DNA of 64,000 bases from Laccaria trichodermophora. Lineage: Eukaryota; Basidiomycota; Agaricomycetes; Agaricales; Hydnangiaceae. Below are positions 22,744 to 33,503 of this stretch, piece after piece. The notes beneath the pieces are model-generated. The model was not told the DNA's origin. It was given only the letters and a program-made list of their open reading frames with translations, and searched no databases. The stretch lies in assembly GCA_018417955.1 (NCBI GenBank), contig JACTVC010000052.1:85496-149495 (forward strand). Reading direction: 5' to 3'. Numbering within the stretch: position 1 is the first letter of the stretch; every line of letters begins with the position of its first letter. A program made the translations under genes and the position numbers.

Positions 22744-23368
22744 GAGGTCTTTATTGTCCCCCACTGATTCCTGCAGGATTCCTGAGGATTCCTGAGGATT
22801 ACCAGGACTGAGTATTGGCTGATGTACCAGCCAATTTTTTCAGTCCTGTGGGGGTCCATTCCTGAGGACTGAAGACAGTCCTGAGGATTTTCAGACAGGA
22901 CTAGTCCCAGGATTGATGTATGTGATGAGTCACATGACCTACAAACATGTGCTTGGAATGCATCACGTGATGTGATGCATCCCGTGCACATGTTTGGTTC
23001 TCATATGTGACACATCACATCACCTCTCTCTTCACCACCCACCACCACCTCGCCCACGACGACGACGACCGCATCAACGCCCACGGCCCCATTGACCTCA
23101 ACAACAACAACGACAATGGTGGTGGCGCCCAGCAAACGGCGCCACCACCAAACAGCTGACGTGGCACGCCCCATCTGGGTGTGCCACGTCGACGGCGATT
23201 TTCTCGACGACAAATGCCCACGACCCCACGACGAGGGACAACAACCCCACCACCATGTGCCACCACCACCACATACCACCACGACAGCCCACCCACTGAC
23301 GCCGACGAGGCGGTGGCACCCAACAAACGGCGCCACCACCAAACCGCTGATGTGGCATGCCCAATGGG

Positions 23369-24876
23369 CAGTACTTATCAGTCCCCCACAGAATCCTGCA
23401 GGACTCACAGGATTCCTGAGGATTCCTGCAGGACTACACCATAATTTTGGCAAATTTGAGTTTTAGGAGAAAAATTCTGTCAAGTCCTCAGAATTCCTGA
23501 GGACTACATGACATTTAACCATCTGTGACATCTTTGAACACTTCCTCTAACTTCCTTAATGAAATTAACTCTATTTCCCTCCTTAACACATTCAGATATC
23601 AATACATAGTAGAATTTATTTATATTTTAAATGACATCAAAATTACTTTACAAGTATATTAAAGGGAGGGGGGAAGGAGGGACAGACAGGAAGGGGGGTA
23701 CAGACAGGGTAGAAAGGAGTACAGGAAAGGGAGAACAGACAGGAAGGGAGATAGAGAGAAATGGGGGACAGACAGAAATGGGGACAGACAGGGAGGGGGG
23801 AAAGATAGGGAGGGGGGACAGATAGGGAAGGGGGACAGACAGGGAAGGGGGACAGATAGGGATGGGGGACAGATAGGGATGGGGGACAGACAGGGAGGGG
23901 GGACAGACAGGAAGGAAGGATAGAAATGGAGGGGGGACATACTGGGGGTGGGCACTCATTGCGGCTTGTCGGTGGCGGCCTCGTTCGCCGTTCGTCGGCA
24001 GTGGTGGGGTCATGTCTGTCTGTGGGCGCTTGTTGTCTGCGGGCGCTCGTTGTTTGTGGGTGGGGGGTCGTCATCGTCCGTCCAGGTGTGGGCATCATGT
24101 CCGTGGGTGGGGGGGCCAACATTGTCCGAGGGCGCTCGTCGTTCGCAGGTACGGGGTCGTCATTGTCTGTGGGTGGGGTTGTCGTCGTTGTCCATGGGCG
24201 CTTGTCGTTCGTGGGTGGTGGCGGAAGGGGTGGTGCTGTGGTTGTGGGGTCCCATTCGTTGTCGAAAAAGTCGTCGATGTGGCATACCCAGATGGGCATG
24301 CCACGTCAGTGGTTTGGTGGTGGCGCCATTTGTTGGGCGCCACCGCCTCGTCGGCGTCGGTGGGTCTGTCGTGGTGGTGTGTGGTGGTGGTGGGGTTGTT
24401 GTCCCTCGTCGTGGGGTCGTGGGCATTCATCGTCGACGCGGCACACCCAGATGGGGCGTGCCACGTCAGCCGTTTGGTGGGCACCACCACCATTGTCGTT
24501 GTTGATGTCGATGGGGTCGTGGGCATTGATGCAGTTGTCGTCGTCGTCGTCGTGGGCGAGGCGGTGGTGGGTGGTGATAAAAGAGAGAGGTGACGTGACG
24601 TGTCACATATGAGAACTATCAACAAACATGTGCATGGGATGCATCACATCACGTGATGCATTTCCAAGCACATGTTTGTGGGTCATGTGACTCATCACAT
24701 GCATCAATCCTGGGACTAGTCCTGTCTGAAAATCCTCAGGACTGTCTTCAGTCCTCAGGAATGGACCCCCACAGGACTGAAAAATTTGGCTGGTACATCA
24801 GCCAATACTCAATCCTGGGACTGTGCAAGAATCCTCAGGAATCCTGCAGGAATCAGTGGGGGACAATAAAGACCTC
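23369..24876. mobile_element. element B: hAT-like element nested in A
   Basis: Ends CAGTACTTATCAGTCCCCC and GGGGGACAATAAAGACCTC, 1,508 bp. Duplication CCAATGGG (23,361-23,368) and CCGATGGG (24,877-24,884), again a CpG/CpA difference. The empty site is seen in element C at 30,826-30,850. B landed on the axis of a 25-bp palindrome. The interior keeps many CpG (GTCGTCGTC stretches near 24,535-24,560) and a purine tract at 23,655-23,935, so it looks young. Confidence 0.9.
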
Positions 24877-25489
24877 CCGATGGGCATGCCACATTGATGT
24901 CGACTTTTTTGACAACAAACGATGAGACGAGCACCCACGGACGACAACAACGACTCCCCACACGGACGACAACAACCCCCCCACTCACCAATAAACACCG
25001 CCAACGGACACAACAACCCCCAACGATGGACAACAACGACCCAGTGCCCATGGACGACACGACCATGGTCGACAAACGGCAGACACCCCCGACATACACA
25101 AACGACCGCCCACGTACAAGGACCACTGCCCACCAATGCGACTGCCCACCAACACAACTGCCCACCAACACGACCACCCACCAACACAACCGCCCACCAA
25201 CGACCACAACTGCCCATGAGACGACCGCCCATGAACGAGGATCCCCCCTTTATCATTCTCCTCCCTCTCCCTCTCCACACTCCTTCTCCCTCTCCACACT
25301 CCCTTCCCCCTCTCCACACTCCCTTCCCCCTCCATTACTCCCCTCCCCTCCCTTCTCACTCCCCACCACCATCCCTTTATCACTTTTCATCACTCCTTCC
25401 CCCTCCCTTTAAAATTAAATTGTAGTAAATATAATTAATTAATTACATTCAATACATCTTGTTTTTCACCAATAAATTTTACCTATCAT

Positions 25490-25905
25490 GAGGCATTCTT
25501 ACATGTGAGACAAGGCTGGATTTCAAGGCCAAAACATGTACCACTGTATTCATCAGTATTTGTAAAATATTGGAAGGAATATAAAGACTGATTACATTTG
25601 TCACAAAAGTCCAAGTGTGGTCAAGGAATTGCACTGTTTCTTTATTGTTCTGCTGTATTTTTCATTTTTCTTCAATAAATATTCTTTGTTACCATGGCAA
25701 CACCACTCAGCTGATGAATATTATAATGAATAGAATAATGAATAAAGAACAACAATAAAAAAGCCATGCATTTCCTTGACCACATTTGGACTTTTGTGAC
25801 AAATGTAGTCAATGTTTATATTTATTCCAATATTTTACAAATACTAATGAATGTGATGGTACATTTTTAGGCCTTGAAATCCGGCCTTGTCTTGCGTGTT
25901 AGCAT
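25490..25905. repeat. 0.4-kb foldback sequence inside element A
   Basis: Inverted arms carry GAGACAAGGCTGGATTTCAAGG at the left and its complement at the right, with CACAAAAGTCCAAGTGTGGTC and its complement further in. The same structure sits at the same place in element C (31,495-31,910), so it was acquired before A and C separated. Confidence 0.75.
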
Positions 25906-26093
25906 TAACTTATGGTTTAAATGACATGTAGTCCTCAGGATTCCTGAGGACTTGACATAATTTTTCTCCTCCAACAAAAAATCACCAAAATTATAGTGTA
26001 GTCCTGAGGAATCCTCAGGAATCCCCAGGAATCCCCAGGAATCCTGTGAGTCCTGCAGGATTCTGTGGGGGATTGATAAGTACTGGCAAGGTG

Positions 26094-27218
26094 GTGAAAC
26101 TGCACCTGAGGGTTCCAGATTGGGGGATGTGTGACAGGATTGAGGTATAGCTGAATCTTCCAAATTGAGGGCAGAGTGACAGGAGTGGGGTGATGAGACT
26201 GTAGATGGAGACTCCAAACCAAGGGATGAGTGATGGGAATGGGCTGGCAAAGGTGAATCAAGGGAGGGGTGATCAAGAAAGCATCGAATTGAAGCTGATA
26301 AACACACCTGAATTTATTTTATTGAGAAGGCTGTCATTCGGACGAGCTGGCAAAGCTGCATCAGGGGAGGGATGAGCATGAAGGCGTTAAAGCTATAAAA
26401 AACCCACCTAGAGTCATATCGAGAAGGCTGAGTATCCAGACTGGTCAATGAAGCTACACAAGGAAGGGGTGAGCACAAAGAGTTGACAGCTAGGGATACC
26501 CACCTGTGGAATTGAAAGATGGAGAATGGGGTGGTTGTTCGCTGATCGTCAAGGGCCAGTTTGTGGGAATATCCCCCTCAATATCAATGTCATCGATTTC
26601 GGCCATATGCTTCATTTCTTGTTTTTCCTCTATCAGGGGTTTCAGTGAGCAAAATCACGGCAAATGGGGGTCTTTCTTACACGCGTGAAACCAACATCAT
26701 TTGGATTCTTCCATGGAATCTAATTTATCCCATGGAATATGAGCAAGGAATTTCTCCAGTGCTGATTTTGCACCTTCTCCCCGTGCGATAGAAAATATTG
26801 CCTCCCATAACATATTTTCAATAGAACACAATAGGGCTGGTCATTGATTGCCTAGCGCCTTCCACATCTAATTGTGACGAAAAATCAATCTTATGGCAGA
26901 AAATATGCCTATCTGCCTACCAAAAATATTGAATATCAGTCATAATCATGGCTGCAAATTGAGATTCCAGTGAGAAGAGCTATGGGGGAAATGAAACCCG
27001 CAATGTAGCCTGGGAGATTGAGGCAATGCAGATTCTTCATCATGTTGAGAATTTCGCTCATTTCTGATATGTCAAGATCTTCATCTGAAGAGCTGTAAGT
27101 TCCTAATGCATCAAAATAGAATTCAGTTAGACGACAATTGGGACATACCTCTTTTTCAAAAAGTCTTTCGTGTTCTCCTTCTTGCCTGGCTCTGAAAGCG
27201 ACCAGTAGCCCTTAACCC
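26094..27218 (-). pseudogene. JmjC gene, upstream exons between elements A and E
   Basis: Continuation of the JmjC gene. 26,094-26,290 encodes the Pro/Ser-rich repeat region (SSPHSCHSALNLEDSAIPQ, SCHTSPNLEPSGAVSPP). 26,515-26,640 encodes an acidic segment (MAEIDDIDIEGDIPTNWPL) ending at a GTGGGT donor. 26,960-27,150 encodes SSDEDLDISEMSEILNMMKN and CLNLPGYIAGFISPIALLTG, and 27,155-27,218 encodes KGYWSLSEPGKKENTKDFLK before a GTATGT donor. Functions of these segments are unknown; the acidic, low-complexity character suggests a disordered N-terminal region. That they belong to one gene is inferred from shared strand, the repeat continuing across A and the frame continuing across E. Confidence 0.5.
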
Positions 27219-28206
27219 GAGGTCTTTATTGTCCCCCACTGATTCCTGAGGATTCCTGAGGATTCTTGCACAGTCCCAGGACTGAGTATTGGCTGATGTA
27301 CCAGCCAAATTTTTCAGTCCTGTGGGGGTCCATTCCTGAGGACTGAAGACAGTCCTGAGGATTTTCAGACAGGACTAGTCCCAGGATTGATGCATGTGAT
27401 GAGTTACATGACCCACAAACATGTGCTTGGAAGGCATCATGTGATGTGATGCATCCTGTGCACATGTTTGGTTCCCATATGTGACACATTACATCACCTC
27501 TCTCTTCACCACCCACCACCACCTTGCCCATGACAACAATGACTGCATCAACGCCCATGACCCCATCAACCTCAACAACAGTGGTGGCACCCACCAAATG
27601 GCACCACCACCAAACGGCTGACATGGCATGCCCAATCCAGGTGTGCCATGTTGACAGCGATTTTCTTGACGACGAATGCCCATGACCCCATGACGAGGAA
27701 CGACAACCCCACCACCATGTGCCACCACCACCACACATCACCATGACAACCCACCCACCAATGCCGACAAGGTGGTGGTGCCCAACAAATGGTACCACCA
27801 CCAAACTGCTGACGTGGCATGCTCATCTGGGCAGGCCATGTTGACGGCGACTTTCTTGACAACGAATGGGACCCCACAACCACACCATGATCCCTTCGCC
27901 ACCGCCCATGGACAACAACAACAACCCCACCCACAGACAACAACAACCCCACCTATGGACAACAACAACCCTGTACCTGCGAATGACAAGTGCCCACAGG
28001 CAATGTTGGCCCCCCCATGGACACAATACCCACACACGGACAACGACAATCCCCCACCAACAAACAACAAGTGCCTGCAGACAACAAGTGCCTGCGGACA
28101 ACAAGTGCCCACAGACAGATGTGACTCCCCCCGACGAATGGCGAACAAGGCCACCACCGACGAGTGGCAATGAGTGCCCACCCCCAGTATGTCCCCCCTC
28201 CATTTT

Positions 28207-29526
28207 CAGTACTTTACAGTGCCCCACCCATTCCTGCAGGAATCCACAGGAATCCACAGGAATCCGCAGGAATGGCACCGGAATCCACAGGAATGGCACC
28301 GGAATCCGCAGGAATGGCACTGGAATCCACAGGAATGGCACTGGAATCTGCAGAAATCTACAGGAATGGGACCAGAATACAATAATACAACACCTTTCCT
28401 TTTTGCTAGATACATTTACACTAATACGCACTTCTTCACACTGACTTAAAGGGTATAAACACTTTCTTATAACATTTATATATTTAAACTCAAATCTACA
28501 TCTAATTTACTATTTTCTAAGTTAAATTAAGGGGCAGGAAGGGAAGGAGGGAAAGAGGAAGGAAGGGAGGGAGGAAGGAAGGGGGGAGGGACAGAGAGTG
28601 GTGTGGGGGTGTGATCAGCAGAGGAAAGGAAGGAAGGGAGGAGGGACAGGCAATGGTGTGGAGCAGGCCCTAGGGGATGGAGGGGGAGAGAGTGGTGGGG
28701 ACTAATGAAGGGGAAGGGGGTACTGCTGGGCCTCGTCGTCCATCATCATCGTCATCCTGGGTCGTCGCGTGGTCATCGTTGTGCTGTCGTCATCGCGTTG
28801 TCGTCGTCGTGGGGTTGTTGACGTGTTTTCGTCGTTGCGTGGTTGTCGATGCATTGTCGTCGTCGTGTTGTTGTCAACGCGTTGTCGTCGTCACGTTGTT
28901 GTTGGTTTGTGATGTGGCATTGTCGTCGTGGGCGCTCGTGGATGGTGGTGGGTTCGTCGCGTTGTCGTCGTTCTGTGATGTGGCATTGCGGCGTTTGCGT
29001 GGTTGTCGTCGTGGGCGCTCGTGGATGGTGGTGGGTGCTTGTGGATGGTGGTGTCGTCGTCGTCGTCCGTCGTCATGGATGGTGGTCTTGTCGTTGTCCG
29101 TTTGGCTGCCACGTCACTGACGGTGGTCGTTGCCGTTCGTTGCTGTTGTGGAGTCGTCGTCGTCGTCGTTGTCGTGGGTCGGCGTGCCGTTGTCGGTTTA
29201 TCGTGGGTGTCGTGGGGGTGGGAAAGAGGATGGTTGGTGGTGGTGGAAGGGAATGGTATTGAGTTTGTTTGGTAGCGTTGCCTTTGTTTGGTAACAGAAG
29301 TAAAACAAACAAACAAAGGACTGGATTCCGTTGCATTCCGTTCCTGTGCATTCCGCAGATCATTCCGGTGTCAATTCCAGAATGCCCAAATTCTGCCGGA
29401 ATGGTAAGGCACCGGAATGATCAAAATAGCAGGCCTCCCTGCTAAATTTCATTCCTCTGGAATCCACCAGAATCCGCAGGAATGACCGGAATCCTGCAGG
29501 AATTAGGGGGGCACTGATAAGACCTC
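28207..29526. mobile_element. element F: hAT-like element nested in E
   Basis: Ends CAGTACTTTACAGTGCCCC and GGGGGGCACTGATAAGACCTC, 1,320 bp. Duplication TCCATTTT (28,199-28,206) and TCCATTTC (29,527-29,534). Subterminal repeats of the type GGAATCCRCAGGAATGGCAC, a purine tract (28,519-28,690), then a CpG-rich GTCGTCGT block (28,725-29,200). Long open frames in that block are low-complexity, not genes. Confidence 0.85.
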
Positions 29527-30281
29527 TCCATTTCTATTATTCCTTCCTACCTGTCCCCTCCCTATCTGTCCTTCCTCCCTGTCTGTCCCCCCTCCTTGTC
29601 TGTCCCCATTTCTGTCTGTCCCCCCTTCCTCTCCATCTCACTTCCTGTCTGTTCTCCCTGTCCTCCTTCCTCTCCATCTCCCTTCCTGTCTGTCCCCCCT
29701 TTCCTGTCCTCCTTCCTACCCCTGTCTGTACCCCCCTTCCTGTCTGTCCTTCCCCCCTCCCTTTAATATACCTGTAAAGTAATTTTGATGTCATTTAAAA
29801 TAGAATTAAATTCTATTATGTATTGATATATGAATGCTTTAAGGATGGCAACAGAGTTAAGTTCATTAAGGAAGTTAGAGGAAGTGTTTAAACATGTCAC
29901 AGATGTTTAAATGTCATGTAGTCCTCAGGAATCCTGAGAACTTGACAGAATTTTTCCCCTACAACTCAAATTTGCCAAAATTAGAGGTCTTTACACTGCC
30001 ACTGCTTTTCCGAGTGGACTCCAGTTGGACTCTGTCAGACTGAGGGTAATCAGAACAGAGATTTTTCTGCTTTGCAAGTGCAGTATTTTTCTGAGGATTT
30101 TCTGATGATTTTCCAGCCATTTTTGGTTGGACTGAAAAGTCTGTCAGACTTTTCCAATGGACTTCCAATGGACTAACAGCAAACTAGCAGCCAGTCCACT
30201 GGAAATGACCAGCAAGTGCCAACGGAACTCCAGTGGACAAATCCAACAGAAGTCCAACGGAATTCCAACAGACTGTTGTTA

Positions 30282-32103
30282 GAGGTCTTTATTGTCCCCC
30301 ACTGATTCCTGCAGGATTCCTGAGGATTACCAGGACTGAGTATTGGCTGATGTACCAGCCAATTTTTTCAGTCCTGTGGGGGTCCATTCCTGAGGACTGA
30401 AGACAGTCCTGAGGATTTTCAGACAGGACTAGTCCCAGGATTGATGTATGTGATGAGTCACATGTTTGGTTCTCATATGTGACACGTCACGTCACCTCTC
30501 TCTTCACCACCCACCACCACCTCGCCCACGACAATGACGACCGCATCAACGCCCATGGCCCCATTGACCTCAACAACGACAACGACAATGGTGGTGGTGC
30601 CCAGCAAACAGCGCCACCACCAAACGGCTGACGTGGCACGCCCCATCCGGGTGTGCCACGTCGATGGCGATTTTCTCGACGACGAACGCCCATGACCCCA
30701 CGACGAGGGACGACAACCCACCACCATGTGCCACCACCACCACATACCACCACGATGGCCCACCCACCGACGCCGATGAGGCGGTGGCGCCCAACAAACG
30801 GCGCCACCACCAAACCACTGATGTGGCATGCCCGATGGGCATGCCACGTCGATGTCGACTTTTTCGACAACGAACGACAAGACAAGCGCCCACGGACGAC
30901 AACAACGACTCCCCACACGGACGACAACGACCCCCCCACTCACCAATAAACACTGCCCACAGACACGACGACCCCCAACAACGGACAACAACGACCCAGT
31001 GCCCATGGACGACACCACCGTGGTCGACAAACGGCGGACGCCCCCGACGTACACAAACGACCGCCCACCAACGCGACCACCCACCAACACAACCGCCCAC
31101 CAACAAAACCGCCCACCAACGCGACCGCCCACCAACACAACCACCCACCAATGCGACCGCCCACCAATGACCACAACCGCCCACAAGACAACTGCCCGTG
31201 AATGAGGATCCCCCCTTTATCATTCTCCTCCCTCTCCCTCCACACTCCCTTCCCCCTCTCCACACTCCCTTCCCCCTTTCCACACTCCCTTCCCCCTCTC
31301 TCCACACTCCCTTCCCCCTCTCCACACTCCCTTCCCCCTCCATTACTCCCCTCCCCTCCTTTCTCACTCCCCACCACCATCCCTTTATCACTTTTCATCA
31401 CTCCTTCCCCCTCCCTTTAAAATTAAATTGTAGTAAATATAATTAATTAATTACATTCAATACATCTTGTTTTTCACCAATAAATTTTACCTATCATGAG
31501 GCATTCTTACATGTGAGACAAGGCTGGATTTCAAGGCCAAAACATGTACCACTGTATTCATCAGTATTTGTAAAATATTGGAAGGAATATAAAGACTGAT
31601 TACATTTGTCACAAAAGTCCAAGTGTGGTCAAGGAATTGCACTGTTTCTTTATTGTTCTGCTGTATTTTTCATTTTTCTTCAATAAATATTCTTTGTTAC
31701 CACGGCAACACCACTCAGCTGATGAATATTGTAATGAATAGAATAATGAATAAAGAACAACAATAAAAAAGCTGTGCATTTCCTTGACCACATTTGGACT
31801 TTTGTGACAAATGTAGTCAATGTTTATATTTATTCCAATATTTTACAAATACTAATGAATGTGATGGTACATTTTTAGGCCTTGAAATCCGGCCTTGTCT
31901 CACATGTTAGCATTAACTTATGGTTTAAATGACATGTAGTCCTCAGGATTCCTGAGGACTTGACATAATTTTTCTCCTCCAACACAAAATCACCAACATT
32001 ATAGTGTAGTCCTGAGGAATCCTCAGCAATCCCCAGCAATCCCCAGGAATCCCCAGGAATCCTGTGAGTCCTGCAGGATTCTGTGGGGGACTGATAAGTA
32101 CTG
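30282..32103. mobile_element. element C: hAT-like element nested in D
   Basis: Ends GAGGTCTTTATTGTCCCCC and GGGGGACTGATAAGTACTG, with a perfect duplication TGTTGTTA (30,274-30,281 and 32,104-32,111), 1,822 bp. Closest relative is element A without B. Contains two GTGGCAYGCC palindromes about 190 bp apart, a pyrimidine tract (31,205-31,422), an AT-rich block and the 0.4-kb foldback. It landed about 30 bp from the tRNA-like sequence of D. Confidence 0.9.
31495..31910. repeat. 0.4-kb foldback sequence inside element C
   Basis: Same inverted arms and position as the copy in element A (25,490-25,905), differing at few sites. Confidence 0.75.
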
Positions 32104-32140
32104 TGTTGTTATTATTATTATTATATAAGATAAAAAAAAT

Positions 32141-32221
32141 GCAACATTGGGGAATTGAACACTCAACCTTAGGATCTGAAGCATATGGAACACAATGCTA
32201 AACCAGCTGCACCAAGGTGCC
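32141..32221 (-). tRNA. elongator tRNA-Met-like pseudo-tRNA inside element D
   Basis: On the minus strand it reads TGGTGCAGCTGG, a perfect A-box (TRGYNNARNNGG), then CCAT in the anticodon-loop position (CAT, Met), a long variable-arm-like stretch (AGATCCTAAGGTTG) similar to elongator tRNA-Met, and GTTCAATTCC as a B-box-like sequence. A run of eight T follows directly. Acceptor, anticodon and T stems pair poorly, so this is a decayed tRNA or tRNA-derived piece, not a working tRNA. Confidence 0.5.
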
Positions 32222-32953
32222 TTTGATACAAGTAAGTACATTGTACTATACATACCTACTGTTTGACTGCTTACCTAAAATGGTCATCGGCAAACACCGA
32301 CACATCATTTGGCCATCATCAGTGATCCACATCACTTGTCCTCAACCACATCCATCCCCAGCAACAACAGCCCACCGACCCACAACGACACAACACGCGA
32401 TGCGGATGGCACGACAACACAACACACGACGCGGATGGCATGACAACACAACGACGCAATGATGACAACATGACAACACAACGACAAAGGGACCACCCCA
32501 CCAGCACCCCCACGAACTGCAATGGCAACCCTGCACCACCCACAACACTACAATGTGTCCATGACATGCGAGGACAACAACAACAACAACACAACAACAA
32601 CAACAACACAACAACAACAACAACAACAACAACAATGACATGACAATGACAACAACATGCGAGGACAAACGACACGACATGTGAGGACAACGACAAAACA
32701 CACAACACAAGGACGGCAACATGACACAATGCAATGACACATCGACCATGCACACCAACGAGCATGTGTGAACGGGGATGAGGGCCCAGCACCACCATTC
32801 CCTCCCCCTCTATCAGTCAATGCCCACCATCCCCTCAAAAGTCCATCAGATTCTGTTGGACAAACAGTGGGAGTGTAAAGTACTGCAAAATTATGGTGTA
32901 GTCCTGTGAGTCCTGCAGGACTCTGTGGGGGACTGATAAGTACTGCTTAACCC

Positions 32954-33240
32954 TGTTGTAAGAAACGTTTTTGACAAAAATATCTTTTTATACCTTCCAA
33001 ATCACCTTCAATAGTAGCGCAGTGACTTCGACATTTGCAATTGCTAGTAAGGCCATCCCTTGCTTTAACTTGGAAAAAATGGAACAGATCAAGCAGGAGG
33101 CACTGTCCGAAGTTGAGGGCTCCAAATTACTGCCACTCATAGATGCCTCCATATAGTGTCTAAAGTTTTTCAAAGCAACTGTCCAGTCTTTCATGTGGTC
33201 CCAGCACTATGGTTTTCTCTCAACGTCAACAAGTTATAGG
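32954..33240 (-). pseudogene. JmjC locus, upstream-most exon right of element E
   Basis: Minus-strand open segment reading MKDWTVALKNFRHYMEASMS, NLEPSTSDSASCLICSIFSK and GMALLAIANVEVTALLLKVI, followed after a stop or short intron by KDIFVKNVSYNR, which joins KGYWSLS on the other side of E. It reads like real protein, but I do not recognise a domain. Assignment to the JmjC gene is inference from strand and frame. Confidence 0.4.
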
Positions 33241-33503
33241 AAGAAAGGGGAAGGAAAACACACCAGAGCAGTACCACATCCCAGAGTGGTGCGCCTGCGA
33301 TGCTTCAGTACAGATGAGAACCCCATATCTTGGCCACCTTCAATGATTACCATGACTTCTGTGAACCACAACACAAGCATTGTCTGAAAAAAGAAAAATT
33401 TTGCTTTTGGATAAGCTGGACTTGGTATAGGAGCAGTGGTGAGTTTGAACCAAGGAATTTCGTGTTGAAACTTGATGAAGCCTGATAAGTTTTTGAAAGG
33501 CTA
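33241..33503. other. no feature seen
   Basis: Ordinary sequence between the JmjC locus and the WD40 remnant. Possible upstream exon or promoter of the former, not supported further. Confidence 0.4.

Larger units (their letters stand above)
22744..26085. mobile_element. element A: hAT-like element in the JmjC gene, contains element B
   Basis: Ends GAGGTCTTTATTGTCCCCC and GGGGGATTGATAAGTACTG. The 8-bp duplication is GCGAGGTG (22,736-22,743) and GCAAGGTG (26,086-26,093), differing only as CpG to CpA. Without B (and one copy of B's duplication) it is about 1.83 kb and closely matches element C. Inside: subterminal GATTCCTGAGG repeats, CGACGACG/CACCACC-rich block with the GTGGCAYGCCC palindromes, pyrimidine tract (25,245-25,412), AT-rich block, and a 0.4-kb foldback (25,490-25,905). 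Excision restores the host frame (SPPC to SHYQSP). Confidence 0.9.
29984..32885. mobile_element. element D: hAT-like element nested in E, contains C
   Basis: Ends GAGGTCTTTACACTGCC and GGGAGTGTAAAGTACTG, with a perfect duplication CAAAATTA (29,976-29,983 and 32,886-32,893). Subterminal repeats are of the type GTCCAACGGAATTCCA. Without C it is about 1.07 kb and includes a tRNA-like sequence (32,141-32,221) and a CAACAACAA-rich stretch (32,450-32,720). Related ends occur at 276 and 51,415. Confidence 0.9.
27219..32945. mobile_element. element E: hAT-like element holding F, D and C
   Basis: Ends GAGGTCTTTATTGTCCCCC and GGGGGACTGATAAGTACTG, with a perfect 8-bp duplication CTTAACCC (27,211-27,218 and 32,946-32,953). 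Without F, D (which holds C) and their duplications it is about 1.49 kb, the size of B. Its own sequence is strongly CpG-depleted, for example 27,490-27,870 against the matching part of C at 30,490-30,850, while the elements inside it are not. Removing it rejoins a minus-strand open frame of the JmjC locus (KNVSYNR to VKGYWSLS). Confidence 0.9.

Noticed and set aside
23926..24612. Open frame of about 230 codons in element B
   Set aside because: GTCGT/GTGGT repeat translation (Val/Gly/Trp/Arg-rich); several frames are open at once, which is typical of triplet repeats.
22744..32945. Elements A-F as Helitrons or LTR elements
   Set aside because: They have inverted terminal repeats and exact 8-bp duplications; no LTRs, primer-binding site or Helitron-type 3' hairpin.
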